DNA from: Balanoglossus misakiensis
Lineage: Eukaryota; Hemichordata
Length of the DNA stretch: 64,000 nucleotides
NCBI GenBank assembly: GCA_040954595.2
Contig: CM082597.2
Span: forward strand, 8,432,001 to 8,496,000
Direction of reading: 5' to 3'
Shown here: positions 9,953 to 21,823 of the stretch, piece by piece
How positions within the stretch are numbered: position 1 is the first letter of the stretch
Layout: each line of letters starts with the position of its first letter
Made by a program: the position numbers and the translations under genes
Notes under the pieces: model-generated
The model's database searches: none
Told to the model about the DNA's origin: nothing
The model's input: only the letters and a program-made list of their open reading frames with translations

Positions 9953-12153
9953 TACCACCGGGCTTTAATCTGGCACAGAAATGATTGGGTTCTGGAAGAG
10001 AGTCAAAAGTGCACAGACTGTCCATATCTGATTGATTGACCCTGTTAATGACATAGGGGTTCACAGAATCAAAAATATGGAAATTTTTCACTTTATTTAT
10101 TGCTCTTTCTACATGGATTCTTTCTGATGCAATCTGCTGAGTTTCAATAACATCACAATCTGGCATTTGTCCCCTTTGCCCCAGAAATGGTGGGATATTT
10201 AGCTTTACATTGATTGGATCAAGTAGATCCTGAATATCAAAGCCTTTGTCAGCTAGTATGCCATCTCCTGGCTCAAATTAATTTTGCAATAGGCCACTTC
10301 TGATGGTCAAATCACGATCTGAAATACTACCAGTGTACAGCTGTGAGACAAAGCTGATGTTACCAGCAGGACTGATTCCAATCAGACCTTTCAGTGTGTT
10401 TGTTGATTTATAATTTGAATATGATTGAGATTTCAACATTAATGATGATGGCATTTCAATCTTTATTTCTGTTGCATCAATGATTATACGTGTATCAGCA
10501 TATTTCTCTTTGAATGAATCTGGCATTGTGTTCACAACAACCTGCTTAGATGGCCATATATTTATGGTACCAAGTCGGAGATACAGAAAATTTGACCAGG
10601 ACAGAACAATATTACTGACAGTGGTGACAGAAACTGAAAATCGATATGACAAATCACGCTCAAAAAGACCCAACCGTACCCTGCACAAAAAAAGAAATAA
10701 CTGATTTTGCACAGACAATTTCCGCGGTCTTCTAACCTTTGTTCCAGTCTGCTGGTGGGAACTTGCTGTCTGGCGAACATTTACGAGATTTTCACCATTT
10801 GGCCCAGGGTTTACATATTTTAGAAGGGAATTAAAAACATGAATATTAGGAAAACCTGTGTAAAAAGAAATATCACACTCTTTGATGTTCTGTATCAAAA
10901 ATTCGGAGTTGCGAAGAGCAATCTCCAGACGATGGTTCTCTACAGTTAATTGTTGGATTTTGTTTTTAAGTTCCTCCATTTCTTTGGCCATGATTTCAAA
11001 ACGTGAGGAAGTTTCTTCATCAGCCCTTGCAACCTTGGTCGATGCATCCCCAGATTCCAACTGCATCATGGTTGTCTGGTTCTCATCCGTTTTGCATAAC
11101 CGCGACAGTTGCAGAGCATTAAATGGCCGACTTGGCTTAGGCTGAGCTGTTATATGAGGAATATCTTCCCAACACTTAAAAACACACGGGACAGCCCCTG
11201 AATGAATCGTCCTCCTGCCACTGAATTGGTGAAACTCAATATCATCTTCTCTGAAACGGAGGGAGCAAACAACTGTATGATTTCCAACCTGAAAAATAAA
11301 AAACAAATATAAGCAATAGTAGAGGGATTATATTTTAGATTCAGCATGTTTCCAAAGACTTGATTTGTGTTGGAAAGCTACACAGTGGCTGTGACCTATA
11401 TTTATATATGTACAACATTTACATTAATGAAATTTTCATCTAATTCTTTAGACAGGAATATTTGATTTTTCATTTTTCATAACAGCAAGATGGTGTTTAG
11501 GGCTTTAAACAAATCGCTCCAAAATGTTCATTTTAAGAAATTTAAATACCTTAAAGGACTTGTCTTCATCACGTCTTATTTTTGTCAGCCATATCTTTTT
11601 CATTTCTTCATTTTGTGGAAATTTATGATACGTAACAGTACCATGCCCAGGAACAGAAAACTTCCCATAGCTGGTACAGCGTGGCACAGCACAGTTTTTT
11701 TTTTTGTAGCATTCCTGGAGCTCACCTTAGAAAAAAGCTGAATAAAAAAATAATATGTGATGTAAAAATAAATGAAAAAAACATCATGGTGGTATCTACA
11801 AGTTATGCTGATCACAGCCCTGGCTGGCCCATGTATATTGCGGTTAAATGAACAAAAGATCGTGAAGGACACAAAAACCAGAGGTGTGAAACAGTTGCTA
11901 ATAGTATTTAGTTGTTCAGATGTTGTGTCATTGTAGCTATTGGGTCTTTTGTATTAGTTGTGAATGAAAACTGGATCACTGAGCTGCTTAGAGCAAGTAC
12001 GTTGAGGACATGAATAAGTAATAGGATGTAAATATTTAAGTAATGAATATTAATGCCGCCGATGAATATTTATGAGTGACCAAATTACTTGGCAGAACCA
12101 AATAAGGACTTTGAGAAGAAAACTGAAATCGCACTCACCATTTTTGCAGCCAT
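9945..12153 (-). pseudogene. THAP/DDE_Tnp_4 transposase of transposon E1, broken
   Basis: Model: start exon 12139-12153 inside the right inverted repeat, exon 11550-11737 and exon 9945-11288. All are phase 0, about 515 residues if intact. The THAP zinc finger starts CAVPRCTSYGK and ends with the AVPCVF box; its C-x2-H pair reads CSLRF, so the histidine is an arginine. The DDE catalytic domain shows IIIDATEIK, SISDRDLT, LADKGFD and HVERAINKVK. Two lesions break it: an A11 run near 11700 is one base off frame, and TAA at 10278-10280 stands where the E2 homologue has leucine (GLLQN-stop-FEPGDG). The gene converges with the nuclease gene. Confidence 0.8.
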
Positions 12154-12297
12154 TTCCAGCTTCCCGCGACCGCGTTGAAAAAACACCAGGCGCCACATAA
12201 GAAAAAAACCGTTGACAAAATGGCTTCTTCAAACTTTCCCCCGAATGACGTCATCGCCTGTAGAGGGCGCTAGTTATGAAAGTGGTGTATAGGCCCT
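11812..12297 (-). repeat. E1 right terminal inverted repeat with embedded start exon
   Basis: Reverse complement of the left arm. Read leftward it holds the same ATGGCTGCAAAAATG exon (12139-12153) and donor GTGAGTGC. That donor is in phase with the acceptor at 11738-11739 (TTATTCAG) in front of the THAP exon. Confidence 0.85.
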
Positions 12298-12509
12298 ACT
12301 GAGTAACACACACTTGGCAGTCTAACAGGTCTGGGTGCCAGGATTCTAGGAACCCTGGTAATCAAACCAGATTTAACCGACATGCCAGTGTTAGTGTTAG
12401 TGTTAGAGTGGAAAGTTGCCCAAAATTGCAACCATCATTATCTTCATACGACCAATCCTCTGAAATCAATAGGGCTGTATATCATGGAGAAGTATCTGAT
12501 GGCTTCAAT
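12298..12509. other. Spacer between the two ISL2EU-type elements
   Basis: 212 bp with no gene. It contains a short GTTAGT-type microsatellite near 12387-12410 and the second copy of the 16-bp direct repeat seen left of E1. Confidence 0.5.
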
Positions 12510-12619
12510 GCCTCTTTACGGAAAGGTACCCGGATGTAAATCAAAACGAGGCTCTAGGGGGCACTGCAGGTCAGGGACACTGCGCCATTGTTTGAACAAA
12601 GTTTGTTTACATAACATGA
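12510..12619 (+). repeat. E2 left terminal inverted repeat
   Basis: Matches 18390-18499 in reverse complement, from GCCTCTTTACG to ATAACATGA, with only a few mismatches. Confidence 0.85.
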
Positions 12620-12670
12620 CCTTTAGTGACACTAATATTTTGCGTACGTAAGACGTACTACGTTTAAATA

Positions 12671-14096
12671 ATGGGAAAGTGGTATTGTGCTGCAGCCCTG
12701 TGTAATAACCAAGCCAATAAGTGTCCAGAACTGTCGTGGCATACATTTCCCACTGACGAAAAGCGTCGGAAAGTGTGGATCGCGCTGATGCGGCGAGCAG
12801 ACGATTTCTGCACATTTCAAGACATCAGACTTTAAGATCGGATTGGCGGGTAAGCGATATCTAAAGCCAGGAATTTTACCGTCCATCTTTCCCTGGACAA
12901 AATCCACAGCTACCCGTCCTTCGCCGAGTCGAAGCCGTCTCTGTCTCGTTGATGATAGCGTACGTCTGCCCGTAACAACGACGTCAGGTAACATTTCGCC
13001 CCAGTCCAGTTCAGCGGTTTTAGGACCCCTTACTCCGGAGGAATGTCTTACTCTTGCCGACAAAGTTCAACGACTCGAGAAAGAAAATCAACAGTTGAAG
13101 AAAGAAAATCTACAACGTCAACAGCAACTAGACATTTATAAGTTTGGACTGGACCGTTTTTCGTGTAGTGACGATGACATTTATTTTTATACCGGCTTTC
13201 CGGATTACAGAACTTTAGTCGGGTGCTACGAATATTTAAAACCGTGCGCCGAACATTTGCATTACTGGCAGTATGCACAGAGAAGGGCGAGAGAAAGTTC
13301 GTACACTCCGAGTCCGGACAGCGATGCCAGAAAAACTGGAAGACCACGATCGATGCAGCCTATCGATGAATTTTTTTTAGTACTTTGTCGGTTGAGGTTG
13401 GGCTTATTTGAGCGAGATTTAGCCCATCGCTTTTCTGTTTCAATTTCCGTTGTATCTGATATTTGTATTACTTGGATTAATTTTATATATTTACAATTTG
13501 GAAGTTTGCCCATTTGGCCATCGAGACAAAAAGTCAATGAGCATATGCCTGAGATTTTCAAATCCAGTTATCCTGATACCAGGTGCATCATCGACTGTAC
13601 AGAAATTAAATGTGAAACACCCAGTGACTATGGGAGACAGTCGGAACTGTGGTCTGAGTACAAAACCCATGATACTTTGAAAGGCCTTGTTGCAATAGAT
13701 CCTGCTGTTGCCGTGACTTTTATCAGTCCGTTATTTGGGGGCTCAGCATCAGATAGAGTCATCACTGAGCAATGTGGTCTTCTCGACTTGCTGGAGCCAA
13801 ACGATAGTTTAATGGCAGACAAAGGGTTTGATTTGGGTGATCTACTTATCAAACGAAGGGTGACACTAAATATTCCTCCAAAGCGTCGACCTGGTCAAAA
13901 GCAAATGAGCTGTAATGATGTTTTTGAAACTCAGAGAATTGCAAGTGTTCGCTTACACGTTGAACGAGCTATAGGCAGGGTGAAGGCGTGGCACATATTT
14001 GATCTTGTTCCACTAACTTTGTACGGATCTATAAATCAGATGTGGGTTGTCTGTTGCTCTATTGTGAATTTTCAGAGGCCAGTGCTGTCATGCTAA
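12671..14096 (+). CDS. THAP/DDE_Tnp_4 transposase of transposon E2, damaged THAP domain
   Basis: The start ATG at 12671 opens a THAP domain (MGKWYCAAALCNNQ, then HTFPTDEKRRKVW). That frame stops at 12833. The rest resumes in another frame (AHFKTSDFK, YLKPGILPSIFPW) and is open to 14096. Comparison with E1 suggests about 14 residues around the third zinc cysteine were lost in a frame-shifting deletion near 12795. A coiled coil (KVQRLEKENQQLKKEN) follows. Then comes a complete DDE domain: CIIDCTEIK, GSASDRVIT, LMADKGFDLGD and HVERAIGRVK. The catalytic part of about 400 residues is intact; DNA binding through THAP is probably lost. Confidence 0.8.
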
Positions 14097-14240
14097 TTGT
14101 AATTAATTATGATTATGTTAAACAATGATTAAGAAGATCCACTTTGTAGTGCTCAATATATGCTTGGTATCGTCATCTGTGGGGACTATGAGTTCTGGAT
14201 ACATGGCTGTGTGAGGGTGTGTCTATTGTGGTGTCTGCAA

Positions 14241-14512
14241 GGTCATTGAACTTCTGGTCATCACTCAGTGACCTTGTTGACCCCACAATAGGCAATACCC
14301 CCCAGGTTTCCAAGGGATGAATATATGGAAAAGTCGCTCATTTTTACATTATTTATTACATTATTTATTTTCTTTTGAAATATTTTTTGTATGTTTTAAT
14401 TCTATATATGAGCTACTTTTCCATATATGATTTCATCCCTTAGAAACATGGGGGGTATTGCCTATTGTGGGGTCAACAAGGTCACTGAGTGATGACCAGA
14501 AGTTCAATGACC
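14241..14512. repeat. Fold-back element between the E2 genes
   Basis: Arms of about 100 bp (14241-14340 and 14410-14512) are near-perfect inverted repeats starting AAGGTCATTGAACTTCTGG, around a 70-bp AT-rich loop. A second small hairpin follows at 14592-14668 (ends ATAATGCATGACT). Both occupy the gap between the convergent stops. Confidence 0.8.
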
Positions 14513-15506
14513 TTTATTTTATGTTCTTCTCCTCACTGAAGTATACTTGATTGCCGGTTGTTACAGTTCAACTCTCACCCTATGGGTGGTTATAATGCAT
14601 GACTTCTTCCATAAAACAATTTTTGGTACATACCAAAAATTAAATTGTTGGAGTAGTCATGCATTATGTCCATGTGAAGGGAGTGAGTCAAGCTGTGACA
14701 ACCAGTGATTGAATCAATTTCAATAAGAAGAATACAAAAAATATTTGACAAGAAACTTAAATAACCAAACATGAGCTGCAACAATGAATTTTGGTTTCCA
14801 CCTCATAAGGACATGACCTTGTTCTGTTGACTGAAGCTTGTAGAGGGATGTCATAGCTCCTGAAATGTTAAAGACCTGGTGTTTAGAATGTTGACCAAAA
14901 TGGTTAAATTTGATAACTAAATTCAAGCTTGTAAATCAATTCATATATCAAACAATCACTACATCATTACTTGCTAATTTGACAGGGAAATTAGTATGTC
15001 TTCTTGATTAATTCCTGAAATTTATGTAACTATGTAATAAACTTGAGCGTAGACAATGAATAATCATTAATTTATTTTATTGCAGTACCTTGTAATAAAT
15101 AAATATTTTGTAAATTAATAAAATAATTCAAACCATATATCATTATGGTTAAAAAATACTTTAAATAGTATGTGTATACATATCCTTAAAAGTCGCTGAT
15201 GGAAAATTTCTATCAATATTTACAGAGAATGTATTTACAAATTACATATATTTACAGATTTGAATTAAAAGTTTGATATTTATTTGGACAGCAATGCCAC
15301 ATGGTCTCTTGGTAATATTTTTCACCAAGTTTTAGAAAGTCAAGCAAGCATTTGTGACTGACAGAAAATACACCATGTTTCCAGATATAAAATGAATAAA
15401 ATGTATGTACTTCATTTTTCTCACAAGTTTTTCTCACAATGTTTTCTGACTTAACCATGAAAACAATCACATATTTTTCAGTCTTTTCAGGTTTAACAGT
15501 ATTGAA

Positions 15507-18393
15507 TTACATTTCATTTTCACAATGTGCAAATTTAATGTATGTTGAGGTGAGGACTGGCAACATGACTTTAATCCAAACTTCATGACTGAATCTCACT
15601 CTTTCAACATAAATTTCACCATGTCCTGTGTAGACAATAATGTCACACCATTTCAGGCCACTGAGGGCCATCTGTCCCTGAATTTGATAAAAATAATCAT
15701 GCTCTTTATTTAATCTCATACAGTCAGTATTTTTCAAACAAAAAATTACCATATCAGGATGAGAACCTGCCTGTAGAGGTGACAGACCTAACTGATTTGC
15801 TTTGTACGATGTTTTGATCTCTGCAAGGCCAAATGAATCTTCCTCTGTACAGTCATACACAACAAGGTCAGGGGTAGCACCAAGATATGGAATAGCTGGA
15901 TTTATTATCAAGCCAACACTAGAAGTTTGAACAGGTGAACAATTCCTGTCTTTAAATTCTCTGTACAATTTAGCTACAGTAGCTTCATTTTCCTTTCCAA
16001 ACTGGATTGCTTTTATGTGTGACAAATTTCTGGGGAATTTAAGATTTTGAATAAATTTTTCAGAGATTACTTTCCTTTTGATAATTTGACCAAAGTTGGA
16101 TGCAGTAATTCTGTTTGCTCTTAAAACATGCCACTGTGAATTACTACTCTGTGTACGAGTTTGTTTTTTCAATATTTTGTGATTTAGCTAAAGATACTGC
16201 CAGAGACTTTAAGACATCAGTTGGAAATAAAGTGAAATCTATAGAGTGATTAAGTACATTTACAGGTAATGGAGGAAAAGATATTGATAGACTGGCACTG
16301 TCACTGACAGGCATATGATAGCTTACAGGAGACCCATATGGCACCATACCAAATTGACTTTGGACCATATCACATTCATCAGGTATATTTCTTACAAGAG
16401 CATTAACAATATTGTTCTGTTTGAAATATTCCTTTAACTTTTGAACTTTTCTCATTTCAAAGTTAGCATACTGTGCGGGTCGTGGATCATACAATGTTTG
16501 ATGAATGCCTTGTTTTCTTTTAGTGCTTGTAGAACTTGTGGAAGGTTTTGGTCTCTGTATTGTAGAATGGATGATTGGTGTATGTGCTACCTGTCTTTTA
16601 GTTTTACTTGCCCCATTGTTGTTTTTCTTCAGTTTTACTTTTCAAAGAGGGTGCTTCTTTGATATCACGAAGACAGAAGTCATCAAGCTGCCAAAGGAGT
16701 GCAACCACATGACAACATGTACCACTCAATCTGATAAAATAGAATAATGATAAAACATACAGTGTAGTTTAGTACGATAATATAAGTGTAGAATATGTTA
16801 TAACATATACAGTGTAGTACAATACAGTATAATACATTACAGAACAGTACAGTACAGTGAATTACAGAAAGAGAGTACATGACATGAGAGTGCTATACAA
16901 TAACTTACAGCTGTTCTGGACAGTTACAGTATTTTAGAATCCATACTTTATAATACAATACAGTACAACACAAAAGGACTACACTACAGTATGTACATGT
17001 ATCACTGTAAAGGATAGTACATGCTGTACTGTTAAAACGTGTGCAGTATAATAACGTGCACCAAGATTTAATGATTCATTTGATAACAGACTTGGGAAAA
17101 ATGATACTGAATGATATAGACATACCCTGCAACACATTCTGGTCTGCATATAGCAGCTGCAACACGATTAGTACCAACTTTGTCCAGAACAACCAGTATA
17201 CTGTGTTTAGTTCCCTTAGCCATTGATGCCCAACAGAATGCCTTAACATACACCATTCTTTCAGTTGCAGCCATCTTAACACCATGGACAAATCCAGACT
17301 GAAACAGGGCGAAACCTTTACTAAAATTATTGCCAGTCATTATGCATCCAGTGCTCTCCTGAAAGAAAAAAAAACAGACATTTGAAGTTTTGATTAAGTT
17401 TCATTCCACCATGTTACATTATTCTTAAAACTTGCTAGTTGTAATTTCTGACTTTTTTACAGCATTTTTTCAACAACAGTTTCTTGGTCTACTCTCAACA
17501 GAAGTCAGAACTTTTCACTACTCAAATGATCAAAATACCTGTACAGTAAAACCCCCTAAATTGAAATGATTATTGCCATTTGAAAATGAATGCGGGAATG
17601 CACAAATCAAGTGTCACTTACCTTAGACTTATATGTCATTTTGCCCGACAATTCCAATGCAGAGTCTATATCAGCAGGTGTGAAAACAGGTATCTGTGTC
17701 ACATCTGTCGTGAACTTCTCATCTCATAGTGACCCGGGTGTTTACGTGTATTCAGACCAGCGGAATTTTAGACAGCAAGAGACTGTGGTCAAACCATAGA
17801 CATCTGACACTGACGTGAAACGTACCATCATGGAGGTATAACGCTTATACCTCCGTACCAAACAAGCAAACCTATAAACTTTGTCAAAGTTGATTAAACT
17901 TTGATGCGATGGGATAAACATTTGTGTGACTAAACAACAACTTACACAACGGTGCCAATCTCGTCGGCCGTCTGCTCTGTGGAACAAAGTCATAGTACCG
18001 TTCGGCTTCAAGTTGAATATCACGATCACAATGTCAATACATAGTTAACAACATGCACACGATATAAAACCCAGAAAAAATGCGCGACGAGACGAGAACA
18101 TTGCCACCGAGTGGGATATTTCAAGAATTGGCGTTTTTTCCACAAAAATATCACGATATCGATAAAATGTACATTGAAGTTTGAACGACGACGACAAGCA
18201 ATAATAAGTGTACTCACCGTTCGACCAAAGTCTTCTTATTGCCAGTCACACCGAGTCTTCGAACACGAAGCCAGAACACTTATTCACTGACCCTAAGCGT
18301 TGTAGGATCACGACCGTTCAGATCTGACCCAGGTATGTCCGCTGGAACCAGCTGAACATCACCAAGTTCGACGACTGATGCCTGATCATTCAT
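15507..18393 (-). pseudogene. SAP/SWIM/YqaJ-type nuclease of transposon E2, broken
   Basis: Exons: 18218-18393 (ATG at the inner edge of the right inverted repeat), about 17622-17720, 17126-17358 and 15507-16730. Exon 1 has ADIPGSDLNG then a SAP segment with VFWLRVRRLG and GNKKTLVER. Exons 3-4 give the SWIM finger (ECVAGLSGTCCHV). Exon 4 ends in the nuclease domain: HVLRANRITASNFG, GATPD, LAEIKTSY and QIQGQM. Lesions are an in-frame TAA in the SAP segment, at the position where E1 has leucine (SELQFWL), a one-base excess in a G4 run near 16616, and a one-base loss in an A6 run near 16165. The start of exon 2 is uncertain. Confidence 0.75.
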
Positions 18394-18499
18394 GTTATGT
18401 AAACAAACTTTGTTCAAACAATGGCGCCGTGTCCCTGACCTGCAGTGCCCCCTAGAGCCTCGTTTTGATTTACATCCAGGTACCTTTTCGTAAAGAGGT
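18390..18499 (-). repeat. E2 right terminal inverted repeat
   Basis: Reverse complement of 12510-12619. Its inner edge contains the start codon of the nuclease gene (18391-18393). Confidence 0.85.
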
Positions 18500-18907
18500 A
18501 TTTCTCCTAAACTTTTGACTCAGATCCAAAGACAATGAAGAATTCAGTCTTCAAGATGTAAAATTCGCAGAAACATAAATAAATCAGTTAGATTGTTTTA
18601 CCACATTTTGCAGAGAAAGGTTTTTGTTCAACAGTAAAATGGACATATCTCACAGTTTCCGAATTGAATTTTTCCACAAAAGGAGACATGTGTACGCAAT
18701 TATAAAAGAGATAAAATTGTGAAGATATTGTCAATTGTAACAACTGCATGTCTTTAAATTGTCAATCAACTCTGTCCCTACTGATTTTCCATTCTGAGCT
18801 TCTGCGCATGACACAGAATGATTGCTTCAAGTTGAGCTGTATTATTATGAGCACAAAAAACACACAGTTTTGCATATTATAATATAGTTTCAAAACGCTC
18901 AACTCAC

Positions 18908-19416
18908 GCCATTGCGAGACACTCTCCATTTTTCTCAGAAAAATCTGTCCTCCTGGGCCTGTGAGTCAAAATTTCCCCGTCTCTTGTGATTACGCGTCCG
19001 TTGTCAATCAGTCGAGCATCTATCCAGAATATTTCTCCTCGTCTAAGAATGTCTAGTTCTTTTAAACTGTTTACTATAGCTGGGTGTTTTTCTTCGCTGT
19101 CATCTTTAACAAGGCGAAGACCTAATCGCTCACAAAAATTGTAGGCAGAAAGATGATCCCTCTGCTTGAAAATCTGTAGGGTGACGCAACCTGGTAATCA
19201 AATAATAATTTTAAACAATCACAAAATATAAGATATGTGATGAGCTCCTGTTTTGAGGAACTTCAAACATTCTGAAGATGCAAAACCCAAAATTAGTGTC
19301 TTACCTGCTTGCTGCAGTAATGTCATCGACAACATCACGAATGTAGCGACGAGCGTTAACTTCAAAGGTATTTCACGACATTCTTGTAACATCTTACAGC
19401 TTCTCCGGCAAGCCAT
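18908..19416 (-). pseudogene. Lectin/polycystin-like gene D, first two exons only
   Basis: Exon 19305-19416 encodes a signal peptide (MACRRSCKMLQECREIP then a hydrophobic core ending LLQQA). Exon 18908-19190 encodes the first CTLD half (FCERLGLRLVKDD, FWIDARLIDN, GECLAM). Splice sites and phases (1, then 2) are as in paralogues A, B and C. The next exons should lie within a few hundred bases, but transposon E2 begins at 18499 and none is found beyond it. The intron sequence 18500-18900 is homologous to the same intron of gene C. I infer a 5' remnant cut by E2 or by a rearrangement at its end. Confidence 0.75.
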
Positions 19417-19445
19417 GGTTGCGAGTTTGCGGCTAATCTGCGAGC

Positions 19446-19453
19446 ATTTTATA
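19446..19453 (-). promoter_or_regulatory. TATA box of gene D
   Basis: TATAAAAT on minus lies about 30 bp upstream of the ATG at 19416, next to the conserved GCTCGCAGATTAGCCGC. The ATG sits in a good context (ACCATGG). A related ATAAAATG is at the same distance in gene A. Confidence 0.5.
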
Positions 19454-20106
19454 CATGTATATTTTGACAAATTATGTGTGTTTTGCAAAGAATTGTAACC
19501 ACTGCAGAGAGAGAGATCGGGTCCTAAATGGTGACACTGTGTCGTGCTCGTTCATTTATGCGCTAGATGTTTTCCCTCTTGTATTAATTATACACATGTT
19601 AAGAAATGCGTGACATTTAATGAATTTCTTTATGACTGTCGCAAGATGAAATTGAATTTGTTAATGTTAAACGTGTTGCTTCCGGCTAATCGATAAAGTA
19701 AACAAAAGTGGTAGTAATCATCAAGGTGTCCGTGTCATAACCAGCGGGGATCGTATATAGAACGTCGGTTGGATACAAAAGTGAAAAACCGGCATAATGT
19801 CTTGCAAGTATACATTTCTCGAGTGCACATGTGAGATATATTTAATTACTTTCCCTTCAGTGCATTGTCGACGCTAATAATAATGCTACAATGCGGATTA
19901 AGGGGGATTAACTTACCGGTATAGGGCTCTGAAATAGTTACTGAAAGAGTGGCTTTAATTTATTTATGGCAACATATCTTATTCTCAAATTTTTGTAGTT
20001 CTAGAAAATCAATTTGTAATATTCTACAGCCTCCCACGTCGTCCCCATTTGCATTATTCAGATAAATAAATTACTTGATAACTTACATTCCCCACTACAT
20101 TTCATT

Positions 20107-20662
20107 TATTTGCCGGTTTGCCTAGTGTACCAGGGCAGAGTACTTGCCACCCCACCCCACCGATGCTAACTTTGAGTGGAGTGGCAAAAGTAAAATTGGT
20201 CCTCCTAAACATTGAGTTAATTTGCTTTTGAGTTCATTAAAATGCAACTTTGAGCTACACATTTTACAAAATTTTCTTAGGTGGGATGAGGACACGACCA
20301 CCCCCCCCCCCACTTTTCTTGTTTACCAATTCTACCAACTATTGTATTGACGTGTCATTTTAATTTATTCATATTTTTCTTTATTTCAATGCTATACTGT
20401 TATACACTTCAATTATAAATTCATTTAAGAAATTTATAATTGCGTTGTCAGGAACCCCTTTCCCTTTATTGCACACAGTGTACATAAGATCACAATGGCG
20501 AATGTTTTTTTTTTGGGGGGGGAGTCATCATATGCTTGGGCCTGTCAAAGAGGGGGGTCATCATTTTTGGTCCTGTGTGAGGGGGGGGGGGGGGTTGGCC
20601 TGATTTTGAAAACCGATGACACAACCTTGCCGCCCCCAGCAGAAAAAAACCTGAACAGTTCC
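20107..20662. repeat. Truncated G-tract Harbinger-like element (H4)
   Basis: It has one internal subrepeat unit (TTGAGTGGAGTGGCAAAAGT, about 20171), G tracts at 20514-20524 and 20581-20594, and a diverged right end (GAACAGTTCC followed by TTA). The left terminal repeat is missing. The last 200 bp are shared with 51368-51561. Confidence 0.7.
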
Positions 20663-21823
20663 TTAACTCTCATTTGATTCGTGGATATACACAATGCACA
20701 ATAAGTGTACGTTTTAATGGCAACCAGAATAAACCAGAGCAATACAAGTCAAACGCATATAAAAACTCTTTCAATTACAGAAAACTAGAACTCCACCAAT
20801 TAATGACAAGTACAATTACGGGTTATTACAATGGCAAGTTACAGTACTGGTTATTACTAATAAAACAGAAATATTGATCCATGTATACACGTAATTTGAT
20901 TCTGGGAGAAGGCACAATACATACAAAGTGTACAGTAAGTGTACCATCAATTAATGACAAGTACAATTACAACGGCAAGTGACAATACTGGTTATTACAA
21001 AACAGAAATATTGATCCATGTATACATGTATATATCCAATCCTGGCAGATTACAAAGAAATGTATAAATATCGTACTATATGAACAAAATCGATCATAGG
21101 CGCACGCAATACAAATTAATTTTAACGACACATCTAACTCTCATCAAAACGCTGCTCTTTCAGACTAGTTTGTTGGCACCTCTAGCTAAACGTACATCTA
21201 TGCCTTTCACATTTAATGCATTGTCAACAAAACTCGATTTCCAAAAAAGCTAAATGAACACTTCTTGCTTCATAAAGTCTAAAAACAGATAACATTTTGG
21301 ATGGTAAACATTTGTTTAGAACTCGTCCAAAAGGTTATTTTATAATTTCTGTAGACCAAACGGAGGCCCCTGTGCTAAACGTGGAATCGTCCATCGGATT
21401 AAACAACTCCCATCATTGCACTGAAAACAGTCAGGTGATTACACAGACAAAGGGTAGAATTGAAGTCGGATTTTGGTGACACCTGCAAGATATCAAGCAT
21501 TATAAAAACGTGATGACAAAGCATTGGGCGTTTCTTTGCAAGTGAAACAAGATCAAACACCTGGTTCACATCCCAGCGTTAATTTAAAAAAGGAAAAGCG
21601 CCCTTACGTGAATCAGTACATTTTTTACGTTTACGGTATTTTCCATGTGTCAGTATTAATTGTAAGATGCAGTACCTTGTTCTGCATTTTAAGTTTTTGT
21701 TGCATATTTATCCACAGTACCCACTGAAATCACACTGATTGCCACTTGTCTTAAATTTCATCAATCGCAAGTACATGGAGCATTTCAACTTTTGCAAAAT
21801 TTAGAAGAAATTAATTTGTATAC

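Larger units (their letters stand above)
6821..12297. mobile_element. ISL2EU-type DNA transposon E1
   Basis: Inverted repeats of about 490 bp (6821-7316 and 11812-12297) enclose two convergent genes: a SAP/SWIM/YqaJ nuclease on plus and a THAP/DDE transposase on minus. That gene pair is the known hallmark of the ISL2EU (IS4EU) group of eukaryotic DNA transposons. Both genes have a premature stop. The terminal bases AGGG(T/C)C are shared by both ends, but no clean target duplication is visible directly next to them. A 16-bp direct repeat, ACACACTTGGCAGTCT, lies outside both ends (about 6753 and 12308). Confidence 0.85.
12510..18499. mobile_element. ISL2EU-type DNA transposon E2
   Basis: Inverted repeats of 110 bp (12510-12619 and 18390-18499) starting RCCTCTTTACG enclose a THAP/DDE transposase on plus and a SAP/SWIM/YqaJ nuclease on minus. 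The genes are tail-to-tail, so E2 is inverted relative to E1. An AT dinucleotide lies outside both ends (12508-12509, 18500-18501), a plausible 2-bp duplication. Its right end sits in the first CTLD intron of lectin gene D. Both genes carry lesions. Confidence 0.85.
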
